NCBI RefSeq assembly: GCF_037201915.1
Contig: NZ_CP147505.1
Location: forward strand, 1,984,001-2,048,000
Direction of reading: 5' to 3'
DNA length: 64,000 bases
Source of the DNA: Haloplanus sp. CK5-1
Lineage (GTDB): Archaea; Halobacteriota; Halobacteria; Halobacteriales; Haloferacaceae
Shown here: piece by piece, positions 7,520 through 16,897 of the stretch
Numbering within the stretch: position 1 is the first letter of the stretch
Layout of the letters: each line of letters begins with the position of its first letter
The notes under the pieces: model-generated
Seen by the model: only the letters and a program-made list of their open reading frames with translations
The model's database searches: none
What the model was told of the DNA's origin: nothing
Position numbers and translations under genes: made by a program

Positions 7520-10500
7520 CCCGCGACGAGCCTGTCGCGGAGTGTTTCCAATGTGGAGCGCCTGCAAGCGAATCGTTCGGCTCCGCGGCACTCTGTACGG
7601 ACTGTCTTGACGTCGTTGAGGCAGGTGAAAGCCCTCCTAAATCCGAAGAAAACCGGGGTCAAAACCAGCCGGAAAACGGAGAGAACGCCGAATCACATGT
7701 AGAGAATACCGCGCAGTCGGGCGAGTCTAATACTGGGGAGACAAATAATTTCGCTGATCCGGGTTCGGAGTACTACCCCGCTCCGAGCGTCGAGCAGGAC
7801 ACGTACCCTGACGACCTCCTTGATGTCCACCAGTGGCTCGCGTGGCTTCCCACCGAGGACGGACGGAAGGTCCCCCGCGCGCCGTACGTTCATCGCGACC
7901 ACCCAGAGCGGTTCGTCGATTCGCAGGATTCCGGGGTGTGGAGCGACTTCAGTACCGTCAAACACGCTGCCGATTGGGACGGCTTCGGTGTCGCGTTTGT
8001 CATTCAAAATCCGAACAACGACGAGTACGACCACGAGGGCGATCCGTACGTCCTCATCGACTACGACGACGTCCGTGACCCCGAGACTGGAGCGATCCAC
8101 TCCACCGTTCGCGAGCACGTCGACCGAGCCGACTCTTACGCCGACGTCTCGACGAGCGGGACGGGCGTCCACATCTTCTGTCGGGGCGAACTCCCTGATG
8201 GCGTGAAGGCCATTGAGGCCGCGCTCCCGCACGACGAACGGTTCCCCGACGCGGAGATCGAGGTCTACGACTCCGCCCGCTACTCCGCGATGACCGGCAC
8301 CCATCTTGTAGGGACGCCCGATCATACGACGGACTGCCAAGCGTTCCTCGAGGAGCTGGCCGAAGAGTTCGCGACGGTCGCCGAGGGCACACCCGACGAA
8401 CTCCTCCAAGAGCCCGAGAAGAGCGCCGAGGAGATCGGCGACATCGAGACGACCGACAACTTCCAAGACGTCCTCGACGCGATCCAGCACACCGGGCCGA
8501 GCGACATCCGGCTCAGGTCGACCATCACCCACGAACGTGCCGACGGGACGAAATCGATGGATCCGTCGTGGGCGCAGTCGAAGTCGGGAACCCGCCTCGC
8601 CGAGATCGGTGACGGATGGGTCTACCGGAAAGGGATGGTCGGCCTTGATGCCCTCCAGGTCGTCGCCCTCGAGGAGCGGATCATCTCCCGCGTCGACGAG
8701 TACCCAAGCGGCGAGGCCTTCTGGGACGCCGTCGACGCGCTACGGGATCGGGGAGCACACATCCCCGAGTACGAATCGAGTGAGTCGACGAGTACCCCCC
8801 GCGTCGTTGAGTGTGTGCCGCCGGCTGACGATCTGGAGCCGGTCGACATCGACGCCGTTCGCGAGCAGATTCGTGGCCCCATCTACGACGGCTTCGGCGA
8901 GCGCGACGACGCGCCGACCGTCTGCGCACACGATCCTGGTGCCGGCAAGACGACGACGGCCCACCTCGCGGCCGACGACCGCGACCGCTCGCTCTCGTTC
9001 CTCTTCGACAAGCACGCAAAGGCTCACGAACACCGCGCCGACGGGATCACCCCCGACGTCGATCTCCATCTCCGCGGAGCCTCCCAGCCGCGGGAGGACG
9101 ACTGTGCCCGCGTCGCCTACGAGGGCGAGACGTGCGACGAGCACGGCGACCCTTCGAACTGCCCGCGGATGTGCCCGCTTTACGACCTCCCCAAGGGCCA
9201 CGCCGAGCGCGAGGCGTTCGACGCCCTGGCGGCCGAGGTGGGGCCGGTCCGCGCCCACCTCATCCTCGAACCCCACGGTGGCGACGGCTGCGCCTGGATC
9301 GACGAGTTCGCCGACCTTGAGGGCGCCAACGCCGTCGTCGGGGTCCACGAGTACCAACGGCTCAAGACAGTCCGCAGTACTGGCGACGAGCCGCGAGACG
9401 TTCTCGTCGACGAGAGCCCCGGCGTGCTCGCCGACGACCGGCGGCTGACGGTTGGCGATCTCGTCCGGCTCGCGAACACCCTCGAAGACTGGCACGGCCG
9501 CGACCGCGTCGGCGAAACGCTCCGGCGGGTCGGCCGCTTCGCTCGCGACGTTGCTGACGCCTTGGTGGCGGGTGAAGACCTCGGCGCGATCACGCCGCCG
9601 ACACCGGTGGTCGACGACTACGAGAGCTACGACGCCGCCGCGGGGCACTACATGGAGTACGTCGAGGCGGACGACGAGGACAGCCGGACGGTCGAAGCGC
9701 TCGCGAGGGCGCGGCGGGCGTTCCTCGATCACCACCTCGGCGCGATTCGCGACCCGGACCGGGAGTGGGACGGGACGCCGCTCGCCTTTGACGCACTACT
9801 CGCCGCCGCGGCGACCGCCGGCCTCGACGAGGACCTCGTTCGGGCGGTGGCCGGGCGGCCGCTTGACCTCGACCGTTGTCCGGTGTGCACCTCGGAGCTG
9901 GAGTTCGGTGGTGGTGGTCGGCACTGCCCTGAGTGTTCCTGGAGCGAGCAGGAGGGCACCCTCATGGCCGGCGATCCCACGCCGGCGCGGATCCTTGCCT
10001 GGATCGACGCCGACCCACGTGACCCGGCCGAGGAGCCGGCACTCGTCCGCCGGCGACTTCCCCGCGTCGACGATCTCCCTGATGATCCGCTCGTCCTCGA
10101 CGCGACGGCGACGTCCGAGAGGATCGCCGCGCTCTACGGCGCCGACCAAGACGACGTCCAGATCGCCGGTGCCGAGCAGTACGCCCTCCCTGGTGCCCGG
10201 ATCACACAGATCCTCGACGGTCAGTATCACGCCTCGACACTCCGGAAGGCCGTCGACGAGGATCGGTCGACCGCCCGGCGCGTGCAGGCCCGCCTCGACC
10301 GTGCGGAGGTCGCCTACGACCGCACGCTCGTCGTCGGCCGCCAGGACACGCGGGATCTGTTTAACCTCCCTGATAACGCCCGGTTCATTCACTTCCACGC
10401 CGCCCGGGGGCTGAACTTCGAGGAGTGCGACGCCGTCATCGTCGTCGGTGCGCCCCACCCCGACATCGAGGATCTCCGCCGGGAGGCTGAACTCCTCGCA

Positions 10501-11313
10501 CAGGGGCGAGAGGACCTCCGTGTCGGCGGTATTGAGCACTCCACTCGCGGGGACTGTCCGAACCCGCCGATCTACCGGAAGCTCCGGTACACCGACGAGG
10601 AGGGGCGAGGGCGAGCCGTCGCGACCAAGCACTACACCGGTCTCGTCGGCGCGCTGTTCCGCGAGGCCCGGGAGAAGGAACTCGAACAGGTGATCCACCG
10701 GGTGCGGCCGCTGCTCACCAATCCCGAGGATCCTGTCGACGTCGAACTCCTCACGAACGTCCCGACATCGGTTCCAATCGACGAGGTGTGTACGCTCGAG
10801 GAGCTGGCTGAGACGCCGGCGGCAATGCTGCCGGTTACCGACGGCGCTCTCGATCTCGCCGAGACGCTCGCGAATATCGCTGCCGGTGAGGGCCCCGATG
10901 GCTTCCGTGCCGACGCCCTCGTTGAGCGAGATGGCGACGACGTCCGGTTCCGGATCCGGGAGGTCCACCGGGTCGCTCGCGTCACCGGACACGACGTGTG
11001 TGAGCGGACCGTCCGGCGCTGGATCGAGGACCTGCAGGATCTCGGCCTTGTCGACGCCGGCGACTACGCACCCCGCGAGGGTGTGCCCTATTCGGCCGAC
11101 GGAACCACTTTGACACGGGCGTTAGAGGTTCTAACGAATAACGCCGATGTCGAAGTGGCGGTAAAGCGCCGCTTGGCGGCTCTCGCGTCAGAACTCGACT
11201 CGGCAGCCGAGTGGCTACGCCGGGCGAGTGAACTTGTTGACCTTCGTGCCGGTGTCGATCCAGTATTGTCCGCTCCAAACGGAGGTGATCGACCGCCAGA
11301 CGACAGCGACTAA
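7516..11313 (+). CDS. Primase-polymerase / P-loop replication protein of an integrated element
   Basis: Large (about 1265 aa) multi-domain protein of the kind that starts replication on haloarchaeal plasmids and viruses. Residue numbers below count from GTG 7507; GTG 7516 is an alternative start that overlaps the upstream stop. Visible parts, in order: a zinc finger CFQC...CTDC (14-34), and a Prim-Pol-like domain with LIDYDD (about 184), SGTGVHIFC (about 220) and EVYDSARYSAMTG, matching the DxD, sxH and acidic motifs of archaeo-eukaryotic primases. These are followed by a Walker A motif DPGAGKTTTAH (about 478), a Walker B-like DVLVDESPG (about 631), a zinc ribbon CPVC...CPEC (about 791-812) and a C-terminal winged helix near 1150-1190 (CERTVRRWIEDL). 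The assignment as primase-helicase is from motifs only. It lies directly behind tRNA-Val, supporting an integrated replicon. Confidence 0.75.
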   Translation: MTRDEPVAECFQCGAPASESFGSAALCTDCLDVVEAGESPPKSEENRGQNQPENGENAESHVENTAQSGESNTGETNNFADPGSEYYPAPSVEQDTYPDDLLDVHQWLAWLPTEDGRKVPRAPYVHRDHPERFVDSQDSGVWSDFSTVKHAADWDGFGVAFVIQNPNNDEYDHEGDPYVLIDYDDVRDPETGAIHSTVREHVDRADSYADVSTSGTGVHIFCRGELPDGVKAIEAALPHDERFPDAEIEVYDSARYSAMTGTHLVGTPDHTTDCQAFLEELAEEFATVAEGTPDELLQEPEKSAEEIGDIETTDNFQDVLDAIQHTGPSDIRLRSTITHERADGTKSMDPSWAQSKSGTRLAEIGDGWVYRKGMVGLDALQVVALEERIISRVDEYPSGEAFWDAVDALRDRGAHIPEYESSESTSTPRVVECVPPADDLEPVDIDAVREQIRGPIYDGFGERDDAPTVCAHDPGAGKTTTAHLAADDRDRSLSFLFDKHAKAHEHRADGITPDVDLHLRGASQPREDDCARVAYEGETCDEHGDPSNCPRMCPLYDLPKGHAEREAFDALAAEVGPVRAHLILEPHGGDGCAWIDEFADLEGANAVVGVHEYQRLKTVRSTGDEPRDVLVDESPGVLADDRRLTVGDLVRLANTLEDWHGRDRVGETLRRVGRFARDVADALVAGEDLGAITPPTPVVDDYESYDAAAGHYMEYVEADDEDSRTVEALARARRAFLDHHLGAIRDPDREWDGTPLAFDALLAAAATAGLDEDLVRAVAGRPLDLDRCPVCTSELEFGGGGRHCPECSWSEQEGTLMAGDPTPARILAWIDADPRDPAEEPALVRRRLPRVDDLPDDPLVLDATATSERIAALYGADQDDVQIAGAEQYALPGARITQILDGQYHASTLRKAVDEDRSTARRVQARLDRAEVAYDRTLVVGRQDTRDLFNLPDNARFIHFHAARGLNFEECDAVIVVGAPHPDIEDLRREAELLAQGREDLRVGGIEHSTRGDCPNPPIYRKLRYTDEEGRGRAVATKHYTGLVGALFREAREKELEQVIHRVRPLLTNPEDPVDVELLTNVPTSVPIDEVCTLEELAETPAAMLPVTDGALDLAETLANIAAGEGPDGFRADALVERDGDDVRFRIREVHRVARVTGHDVCERTVRRWIEDLQDLGLVDAGDYAPREGVPYSADGTTLTRALEVLTNNADVEVAVKRRLAALASELDSAAEWLRRASELVDLRAGVDPVLSAPNGGDRPPDDSD

Positions 11314-11406
11314 TCCAACTGGCGACTCCGTGAATTGTCTCTGATAGCGGCGCAGACAGGCAAAGAAACCGCAACAGCGACATCCGTAGCAACTGGTACG
11401 AAGGGC

Positions 11407-11435
11407 CTGCTGAATAGAGAGGATGAGCTCAGCAG
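11407..11435. repeat. Palindromic repeat, R2-like single copy
   Basis: CTGCTGA and TCAGCAG form a 7-bp stem around ATAGAGAGGATGAGC. The core resembles the second half of the composite repeats described at 38567-38664. It lies in the otherwise empty 11314-11565 gap between the replication protein and the pilin gene. Confidence 0.5.
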
Positions 11436-11565
11436 AGCGAGTTTACTCTTTTCAGAGAATCGTCCTGTCAAACAAATGTTCATCGTGCATGTACAGATTA
11501 CATAATAATAGTACCAGACGATTATCCATCAGATATTACGATAGAATTTACATCATTTCTTGTTT

Positions 11566-12777
11566 TTAATTATTGCACGGAGAGTAACCCGCGATATTTT
11601 CGTTAGTACTGCCTTGTATACCTTGGCCACCACCACGATTATTATCAGTTATGCTTCCACCAGCGGAAACGTCGCCAGATACCTCAGCTCCTGAGTTCAC
11701 GTTCGCATTGCCGCCTGCCCGAATATTCCCGTCTACCTCAGCTCCTGAGTTCACGTTCACATTGCCATTGGCAATGATATCTCCAGTAACCGTGTTTCCA
11801 GAATTGATTTTCACATTACCAGTGACTGCAATGTCCCCGTTTCGATCTCCGTCGACATTTTCGTCTCCAGGCTCGCATTGAGGGGCGGTATTTGATTCGT
11901 CATCTTGCGACACCACTCCAACTCCTTGCTTTGCAGATGCTTGGCCCTCTGGGGCGGAGTCTATCCCGACAGTGTTGAAATTGAGAGCATCGGCATCAAC
12001 AGTCAGGACCACCCAGTAAATGTCTGACTCGCCGGGATATGATTCCGTTCCTTGGTATGAAAGCGTACTCGATCCCGATGTATCGATGGCCTCATCCCAG
12101 TACGTGGAACCATTCAGTCTGCTGGGTATTTTGATTGTAAGGTCACCCTCAAAGTCGCTGATATTTACACTGGCACTCTCGACTGGATACAGATTTAAGG
12201 TCACTCTACCAGTTGACGAAACGCTGAATTTGTTTTGTAGCGCGGTTACACGGGCTGTTTCATTCCCCGCGATGATATTTTGCTCTTGATAAATTGCGAT
12301 CCCTCCACCATTATTTCGTTCATCAAGATAGAGAACTGAATTTTCATACCATATTGGACCGATATCCAGTTCGTTATACCCATTTTGATATTCAAGGAAT
12401 CGAGTCGGTACTGTCTCTTGACCGTCACCAGACTGCTCCTCAATACGGATATCATATGATTGGCTTGTCCGTAATGTCCCAGACGGTGGGGGAGGATTAA
12501 CTGTGATTATTCGACTCGGATAGTTTGTCCCAAGTTCTACTGTCGGATACTGGGAAACATCCGCTTGTCCAGCCGTCGAAATGGAACTCCGGACATCAAC
12601 CATTCCATTTCGTACTTCTTGGAAATGCTGGAATTCAACTCCACTATTTTGTTGAGGAACGACATAAGCTTGGTAGCCTGCGAGCGTGATAATAAGAAAC
12701 CCAAAAAGCAAAATAAAGCCGATGAGTGGTGCTGCTCCTCGGTTATCCTGATTTAGTGAAGAATTGAATAAGGACAT
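11566..12777 (-). CDS. Pilin-like surface protein with C-terminal beta-helix repeats
   Basis: The 403-residue product has a type IV pilin-like N-terminus: short polar leader, RGAAPLIGFILLFGFLII and a 20-residue hydrophobic helix (about 16-37), then a secreted domain with many Ser, Thr and Asn. Residues about 305-370 are built of tandem units such as GNVKINSGNTVTGDI, GNVNVNSGAEVDGNI and GNANVNSGAEVSGDV, a bactofilin-like right-handed beta-helix pattern; the DNA of two units is nearly identical. The protein is probably anchored by its N-terminal helix with the helix-repeat tail outside the cell. A small membrane gene lies eight bases upstream on the same strand. GC is lower than in the core chromosome. 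Function could be surface filament or adhesin; not proven. Confidence 0.75.
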   Translation of the reverse strand: MSLFNSSLNQDNRGAAPLIGFILLFGFLIITLAGYQAYVVPQQNSGVEFQHFQEVRNGMVDVRSSISTAGQADVSQYPTVELGTNYPSRIITVNPPPPSGTLRTSQSYDIRIEEQSGDGQETVPTRFLEYQNGYNELDIGPIWYENSVLYLDERNNGGGIAIYQEQNIIAGNETARVTALQNKFSVSSTGRVTLNLYPVESASVNISDFEGDLTIKIPSRLNGSTYWDEAIDTSGSSTLSYQGTESYPGESDIYWVVLTVDADALNFNTVGIDSAPEGQASAKQGVGVVSQDDESNTAPQCEPGDENVDGDRNGDIAVTGNVKINSGNTVTGDIIANGNVNVNSGAEVDGNIRAGGNANVNSGAEVSGDVSAGGSITDNNRGGGQGIQGSTNENIAGYSPCNN

Positions 12778-12785
12778 CCGAATAT

Positions 12786-13052
12786 TTAGATTACCTCTTC
12801 ATTTATTTCTCTCCTCACCGGACTTAGAGCTGTTCGGAGATCCGCAGGACTCGGGCAAGTGTACAACAGCCAGTTGAGTCCGATGAGAAAGTGCAAATAA
12901 TATGGGTCAGAATGTTGTAGTTGGTTCCAAACTCCGACTTGGACAGCGATGCCCCCAAATATTCCTCCAATAAGTAATGGGGAGAGTGCGATGAGTCGGA
13001 TCGTATATATGTCTGGAGTGCAGTCGAGATCGATTTGTAATCGGAGAGGCAC
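12786..13052 (-). CDS. Possible small membrane protein upstream of the pilin gene
   Basis: An 88-residue frame starting MPLRLQIDLDCTPDIY with two hydrophobic segments (about 18-38 and 50-66), ending eight bases before the pilin start, so possibly co-transcribed. An overlapping frame in another register has no membrane pattern. The IS701-like element begins 50 bases upstream of its start, so the promoter, or a longer N-terminus, may have been cut off. Weak call. Confidence 0.35.
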   Translation of the reverse strand: MPLRLQIDLDCTPDIYTIRLIALSPLLIGGIFGGIAVQVGVWNQLQHSDPYYLHFLIGLNWLLYTCPSPADLRTALSPVRREINEEVI

Positions 13053-13103
13053 ATATGAGGTGAGTTTGACCGAAGTCGGAGAGACAGCTCTTGCAACTAG
13101 TAA

Positions 13104-14385
13104 ACTCAGCTTTGAACGTTGAAGTAGGAGCGTGACGTAGGCGGTAGCGAAAACGGATGATGCCGATTACGGACTTCTTGTCGTGCACGCACGTGTTCGA
13201 CGAGTTTGAGTCGTTGTCATCTGCGCAATGTCATCACGCGAAAACCTACGCCACCGGTCTTGTTGCGGCCAGCAACAAGACCGTGGCAGGCATCGCACGC
13301 GAAGTCCTTCCAGCTGGAGACAAACGCGCTCTCAACAAGTTCCTCACCGAGTACAACTGGGACGAACAGCAATTCAACCACGAACGCCTCGAAGAACTCC
13401 AAAAACACGGTGAAACACGCTGGTCAAAGGATGGCTACATTATCCTCGACGACACGATTACCGAGAAAGCCGGGGACGACGTCCCCGGCGTCGGCCACTT
13501 CTACGATCACGCTGAAGGTGACACTGTCTGGGGCCAAGACCTCATCTACGCCTTCTACGCCGACGACAAAACCGCCTACCCACTCACCTTCCGCCTCTAC
13601 GAAAAACAGGACGAAGACGACCAAAATCACGACACCAAGTACGATCTCGCCCGCGAGATCGTCACCGAACTCGAAGACGAGGTAGGTGTCCCGGCGGACA
13701 CCTACCTCTTCGACTCGTGGTTCGCCCACGATTCTGACCTTCCTGAACGCATCGAATCCTACGACAAAGACTGGATCGGCCCGCTCCGGAGCAACCGACA
13801 GGTGACCTACGCCGGCGAAGAGATCAGCGTCGATGCGCTGGCAGAGCGCATCGACACGGTCGAGCGTAACGTTGAGGACGAAACCTACCACATCTGGACA
13901 AAGAAGCTTCCCGTCTCCCAACTGGGAGACGTGAAGCTGGTCCTCGCTGAGAAAGAAACTGACGAAGAAAACGAAAAGAACCCGGTCAAGTACCTCGCCA
14001 CGAACAAGATCGACGCACCGACCGAGCACATTATCCGCTCCTACGGGATGCGGTGGCGCATCGAGACGTTCTTCGAGGACTCGAAGCAGGATCTCGGCTT
14101 GGGAGACTGCGAGATGCAGACCGACGAAGGTGCCAGTCGGCACTGGCACCTTCTGATGGCTGCCTACAGTCTCGTCCGTCTTGATCCCGACTTGAGCGCC
14201 TTGGGGACGGTTCGCTCGAAAGCGTCATCGCTTCGAGCGAACCTCGAACACTCCCTGAAAGAAGCCGTGTACAACCTTCTCTCGTGGGTTCGAGACAACG
14301 ATGATCGTAGCGTCGACGACCTGATGGAAGATATTGATCACCTCTTCGTTCACTCAACAGCCGACGCTAACGTTCAAAGCTGAGT
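13104..14385 (+). mobile_element. IS701-like insertion sequence, copy 1 (1282 bp)
   Basis: Ends carry the 17-bp inverted repeat ACTCAGCTTTGAACGTT (13104-13120 and its complement ending at 14385). A 5-bp direct repeat AGTAA flanks it at 13099-13103 and 14386-14390. One transposase gene fills the element. The same end sequence and the same transposase C-terminus occur again, in opposite orientation, from 63678 to the right edge. Confidence 0.9.
13157..14383 (+). CDS. DDE transposase, IS701-like
   Basis: 408-residue transposase that fills the element between its inverted repeats. Key features are the N-terminal helical region with ASNKTVAGIAREVLP and LNKFLTEYNWD, and the catalytic acids in IILDDTITEKAGDD, YLFDSWFAHD and RWRIETFFEDSKQDLGLGD. 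The DDTxxEKxG block followed by FYDHAEGD and a Y-A-D-x-K-x-A-Y-P-L-x-F-R-L-Y stretch is typical of IS701-type proteins. The stop is formed in the right inverted repeat. The identical C-terminal 94 residues are encoded at 63680-63964, so both copies are probably recent. Family name is from memory of the motif pattern; an IS4-superfamily DDE enzyme is certain. Confidence 0.88.
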   Translation: MMPITDFLSCTHVFDEFESLSSAQCHHAKTYATGLVAASNKTVAGIAREVLPAGDKRALNKFLTEYNWDEQQFNHERLEELQKHGETRWSKDGYIILDDTITEKAGDDVPGVGHFYDHAEGDTVWGQDLIYAFYADDKTAYPLTFRLYEKQDEDDQNHDTKYDLAREIVTELEDEVGVPADTYLFDSWFAHDSDLPERIESYDKDWIGPLRSNRQVTYAGEEISVDALAERIDTVERNVEDETYHIWTKKLPVSQLGDVKLVLAEKETDEENEKNPVKYLATNKIDAPTEHIIRSYGMRWRIETFFEDSKQDLGLGDCEMQTDEGASRHWHLLMAAYSLVRLDPDLSALGTVRSKASSLRANLEHSLKEAVYNLLSWVRDNDDRSVDDLMEDIDHLFVHSTADANVQS

Positions 14386-14469
14386 AGTAAATGCGTCACT
14401 TCATGAAAAATAATTGAAAAGATGGGGAAGCAAACCGCCAGAACGAACGTTTGAAAAAAGCTCACTATC

Positions 14470-15225
14470 ATGATTTTCGTTTCTCAGTACTTAAAATCAG
14501 TGGGCACGTTCAACCCCAAGATCAGCACGATGTTCGCGCACGCGAAGGTCGGCCTCAACGAACACTTGTTCGCATTCTACACTTTGCTCCGGTTCAACAC
14601 GAGCATTGGTCAACTTGACTCTGAATTTGACGTGTCGTACCGATCGCTTCGGCGGCGCGTCAAGCAGTTCGCCAGAACGCTCGACGCGCCAGCTATCTCT
14701 CTCGTTGGCGCCGTCGAAATCGACGGATTCTACGTGTCTGCGAGACTGAAAGACCGCGAGCGCGACTTCCAGTCACGCTTGTGTGATCTCTCGAAACGTG
14801 GTCGTGGAAGCTATGCCGATGACAAGCCACCAGTGTTCACACTCGCTGATCGCGGCAGCGATCAGCGATGCACCGACCCAGCGAAATCGGCTGACGAATC
14901 GACCATTAGACTCTTTCTCGACGACCGCGAAGAGGAGTCTCTGACTGTCTTCACCGACGGATTTCGAGCGTACGATCCACTCGAAGACGAGGAAGACTTC
15001 CAGCGAGAAGAGGAGATTCACGGCGATGGCGGATACGTCAATGGAGATGCACGCGTGAACAGCGGCGAGAGCCACAGTCGCGCCAGCGACGCGTGGCTCT
15101 CGCCGCATCAAGGTGTCTCGAAAGACAAATTCACATCCTACCTCAGAGTCTTTCAGTTTCGTCGGCGAATCTTCCGTAAACCCGGTCAGGAAGCTCTCAA
15201 AGAGGTTGTTCGAACTGTGCTCTGA
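14470..15225 (+). pseudogene. IS1595-type transposase, N-terminal zinc ribbon missing
   Basis: 251-residue frame that aligns with the catalytic part of IS1595/ISXO2-like transposases: MFAHAKVGLNEHLFAFYTLL, RFNTSIGQLDSEFDVSYRSL, catalytic VEIDGFYVSA and VFTDGFRAY, and the C-terminal signature VNSGESHS...WLSPHQGVSKDK...FRRRIFRKPG. Family members start with a CxxC zinc ribbon of roughly 40-50 residues, which is absent here; the frame starts abruptly just before the conserved helical part. The IS701-like element ends 80 bp upstream, so the 5' part was probably lost around that insertion. Inactive relic or truncated element; no inverted repeats identified. Confidence 0.75.
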
Positions 15226-15265
15226 CTCACACAACGTGCTTCCTATAGGCGTCCGTCAATATTGA

Positions 15266-15297
15266 TGTGACCTATACGCGCTGTGTATTCAGCACGG
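15266..15297. repeat. Palindromic repeat, R1-type
   Basis: Contains TATACGCGCTGTGTATTCAGCA, a copy of the first half of the composite repeats seen further right, but without a downstream partner. It lies in the gap 15226-15475 between the IS1595 relic and a small hypothetical gene. Confidence 0.55.
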
Positions 15298-15475
15298 CAG
15301 TCGAAACTTATCACTGCCTGAGAGTATCAACACAATCATCGATCTGGAAAATCGGCATACTGGAGCAACAATGCCCACGTGGATTGTAATGGGTCTTGAT
15401 CGCCTCGCCCCCTTTCAAATCGATGTAACCACCATCATAGCGGCTTTGTCGTCTGAGAGTCAGTCACACAGCAAA

Positions 15476-15826
15476 TCACAACGATACGACCCGGAACGGC
15501 TCGAAACGCTCGGTCGACTGTTGCTGTTCGCGCTGACGCTCTCGTTCTCGACGCTCGATCTCGTCCTCGGCAAGTGCGACGAGCGTCGCTTCGTCGACGT
15601 CGACGCCGGCATTCAGGGCTCGGCTGTCGTAGGGGCCGAGTTTCCACGTCGGTCCGCTGACGATCTCCTCGAGCTCGCTGTCGTCGAGTGACCGCATGAA
15701 CTTTCGACGCCGTCGACGGCGCCGCGCGAGTTCCTGCTTTGCTCGTCGAACCTTGCGCTCGTCGACTCCGTTCGCGATGATCCGTTCGAGGCGGCCATCA
15801 CCGAATTGCTCGATGGTTCCGACCAT
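15476..15826 (-). CDS. Hypothetical basic/acidic helical protein (116 aa)
   Basis: Starts MVGTIEQFGDGRLERIIANG. The middle is very basic (KVRRAKQELARRRRRRRKF), followed by an acidic half with SLDDSELEEIVSGPTWKLG and a charged helical C-terminus EDEIERRERERQREQQQ. Codon use and composition fit a true haloarchaeal gene. Downstream of the ribbon-helix-helix gene and the GC-rich repeat block on the same strand, so it may belong to a plasmid partition or regulation unit. I do not recognise a family; the Arg run suggests nucleic-acid contact. Confidence 0.55.
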   Translation of the reverse strand: MVGTIEQFGDGRLERIIANGVDERKVRRAKQELARRRRRRRKFMRSLDDSELEEIVSGPTWKLGPYDSRALNAGVDVDEATLVALAEDEIERRERERQREQQQSTERFEPFRVVSL

Positions 15827-15904
15827 GCAGGGTTACACGGGAACGAGGGATAAGAAGGGGGGAGACGTTTCACGCGAGGGGGGGTACGCGGGGACGCCCA
15901 CCCT

Positions 15905-16046
15905 CCCCAGTTGACGGGAGTCGGGGGTGAGTCGGACGTGGGTCGGACGTGGGCGAACCCGGGCGACACGTGGGACCCGGGGTGGGACCGACCTGGGCCC
16001 ACGTCCGCCCACCCCTATTGGTTGAGACCCCCCATTTGCCCCCCCC
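15905..16046. repeat. GC-rich block with tandem GTCGGACGTGG repeats
   Basis: An 11-base unit GTCGGACGTGG occurs twice in tandem (15931-15941 and 15942-15952). A related inverted copy CCCACGTCC lies at 15998-16006, among runs of C and CACGTGGG-like motifs. The block lies between two same-strand small genes, one encoding a likely ribbon-helix-helix protein. Iterated sites next to such a gene often act as operator or partition/replication sites in plasmids. No protein with family features is encoded in it. Confidence 0.5.
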
Positions 16047-16062
16047 AAGGACCCCCCAACGA

Positions 16063-16299
16063 CTAATCCTCCTCTTCAACCCCGACGATCGTCTCCCGCT
16101 CGATTGGGAGCCATGGTGTCGATAGTTCCGAAGCTGTCTCAGTATCTAAGTCGTCGGCGACCTGTTGCTTGTTCCGTAGATCAGCGAGATAGTGTTTCGC
16201 AGCGGCGTCGATGGCACCGGCCTTCGTGTTCTCACCAGTCGCTTCCATGAGCCGCCGGATGCGGTCCTCCCTCTCGTTGACGTCCATTCTTAAGCGCAT
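16063..16299 (-). CDS. Ribbon-helix-helix-like small DNA-binding protein
   Basis: From ATG 16299 the product is about 78 residues: MRLRMDVNEREDRIRRL followed by MEATGENTKAGAIDAAAKHY, an RHH-type pattern (short beta strand, two helices with a turn), then an acidic tail. A second start at 16287 is possible. A longer upstream frame has no conserved features and crosses a TATA-like region, so I do not use it. Such proteins repress their own promoters or serve partition systems; the iterated GC-rich repeats directly downstream are plausible sites. Function is inferred from the fold pattern only. Confidence 0.55.
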   Translation of the reverse strand: MRLRMDVNEREDRIRRLMEATGENTKAGAIDAAAKHYLADLRNKQQVADDLDTETASELSTPWLPIERETIVGVEEED

Positions 16300-16897
16300 A
16301 GTCTGAGGATGCACACCGGGAGTCTGGCGGTGGTTCGCTCGGGTTCCTAAACGTTTGATCTTTAAATACCTATCTCGATTGTCGGCGCAATCGGCAGCAA
16401 GTACCGACGCTTCGATGACGATTCTGCACACAAGACCAGATTTGCAACTGGTTCGGTACGCCGATTTGTGTGCACAACGAGGATATGCGATTCCTCTGTC
16501 TCTCACCCCATGGTCACACTCGTCTCAACACAAGAGGCCTGATCGATTTCACATCTGGACCATATCATATTGGTCGTAAATAGTGAATCAATAGGCTTTG
16601 CTTGGAGGTGAGAGTGACTCAAGCGAATAGGCAACTTGAGGCACACTTTTATGAATCTATCCAGACATCTGCAGGCTATGAACGCTTGGGACTGGTTAGG
16701 AATAGCATTGGTAATCGCGGGGGCTTTGATTTCTCTTACCGGTGTCGGAGCAGTCATCGGAATCCCACTTCTGCTACTCGGAATCATCATCGTGGTTCTG
16801 AGCCAGTTCACGAGTTTTCTCGTCGGCATTGGGCAATCCAGAAGTAGTGCGTCAGCACCAGGCTCAGCGTCGGCAAGTAACTCAGGCGTCCTCTACT

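Noticed and set aside
7226-7591. Minus-strand ORF across the tRNA-Val gene
   Set aside because: Overlaps the tRNA and the start of the primase gene, and has no protein features.
7693-10992. Several minus-strand ORFs (279-398 aa) inside the primase gene
   Set aside because: Compositional shadows; the plus strand has ordered zinc, primase, P-loop and winged-helix motifs.
15833-16048. Minus-strand ORF in the GC-rich repeat block
   Set aside because: Pro/Arg-rich translation of repeats, no domain, probably not coding.
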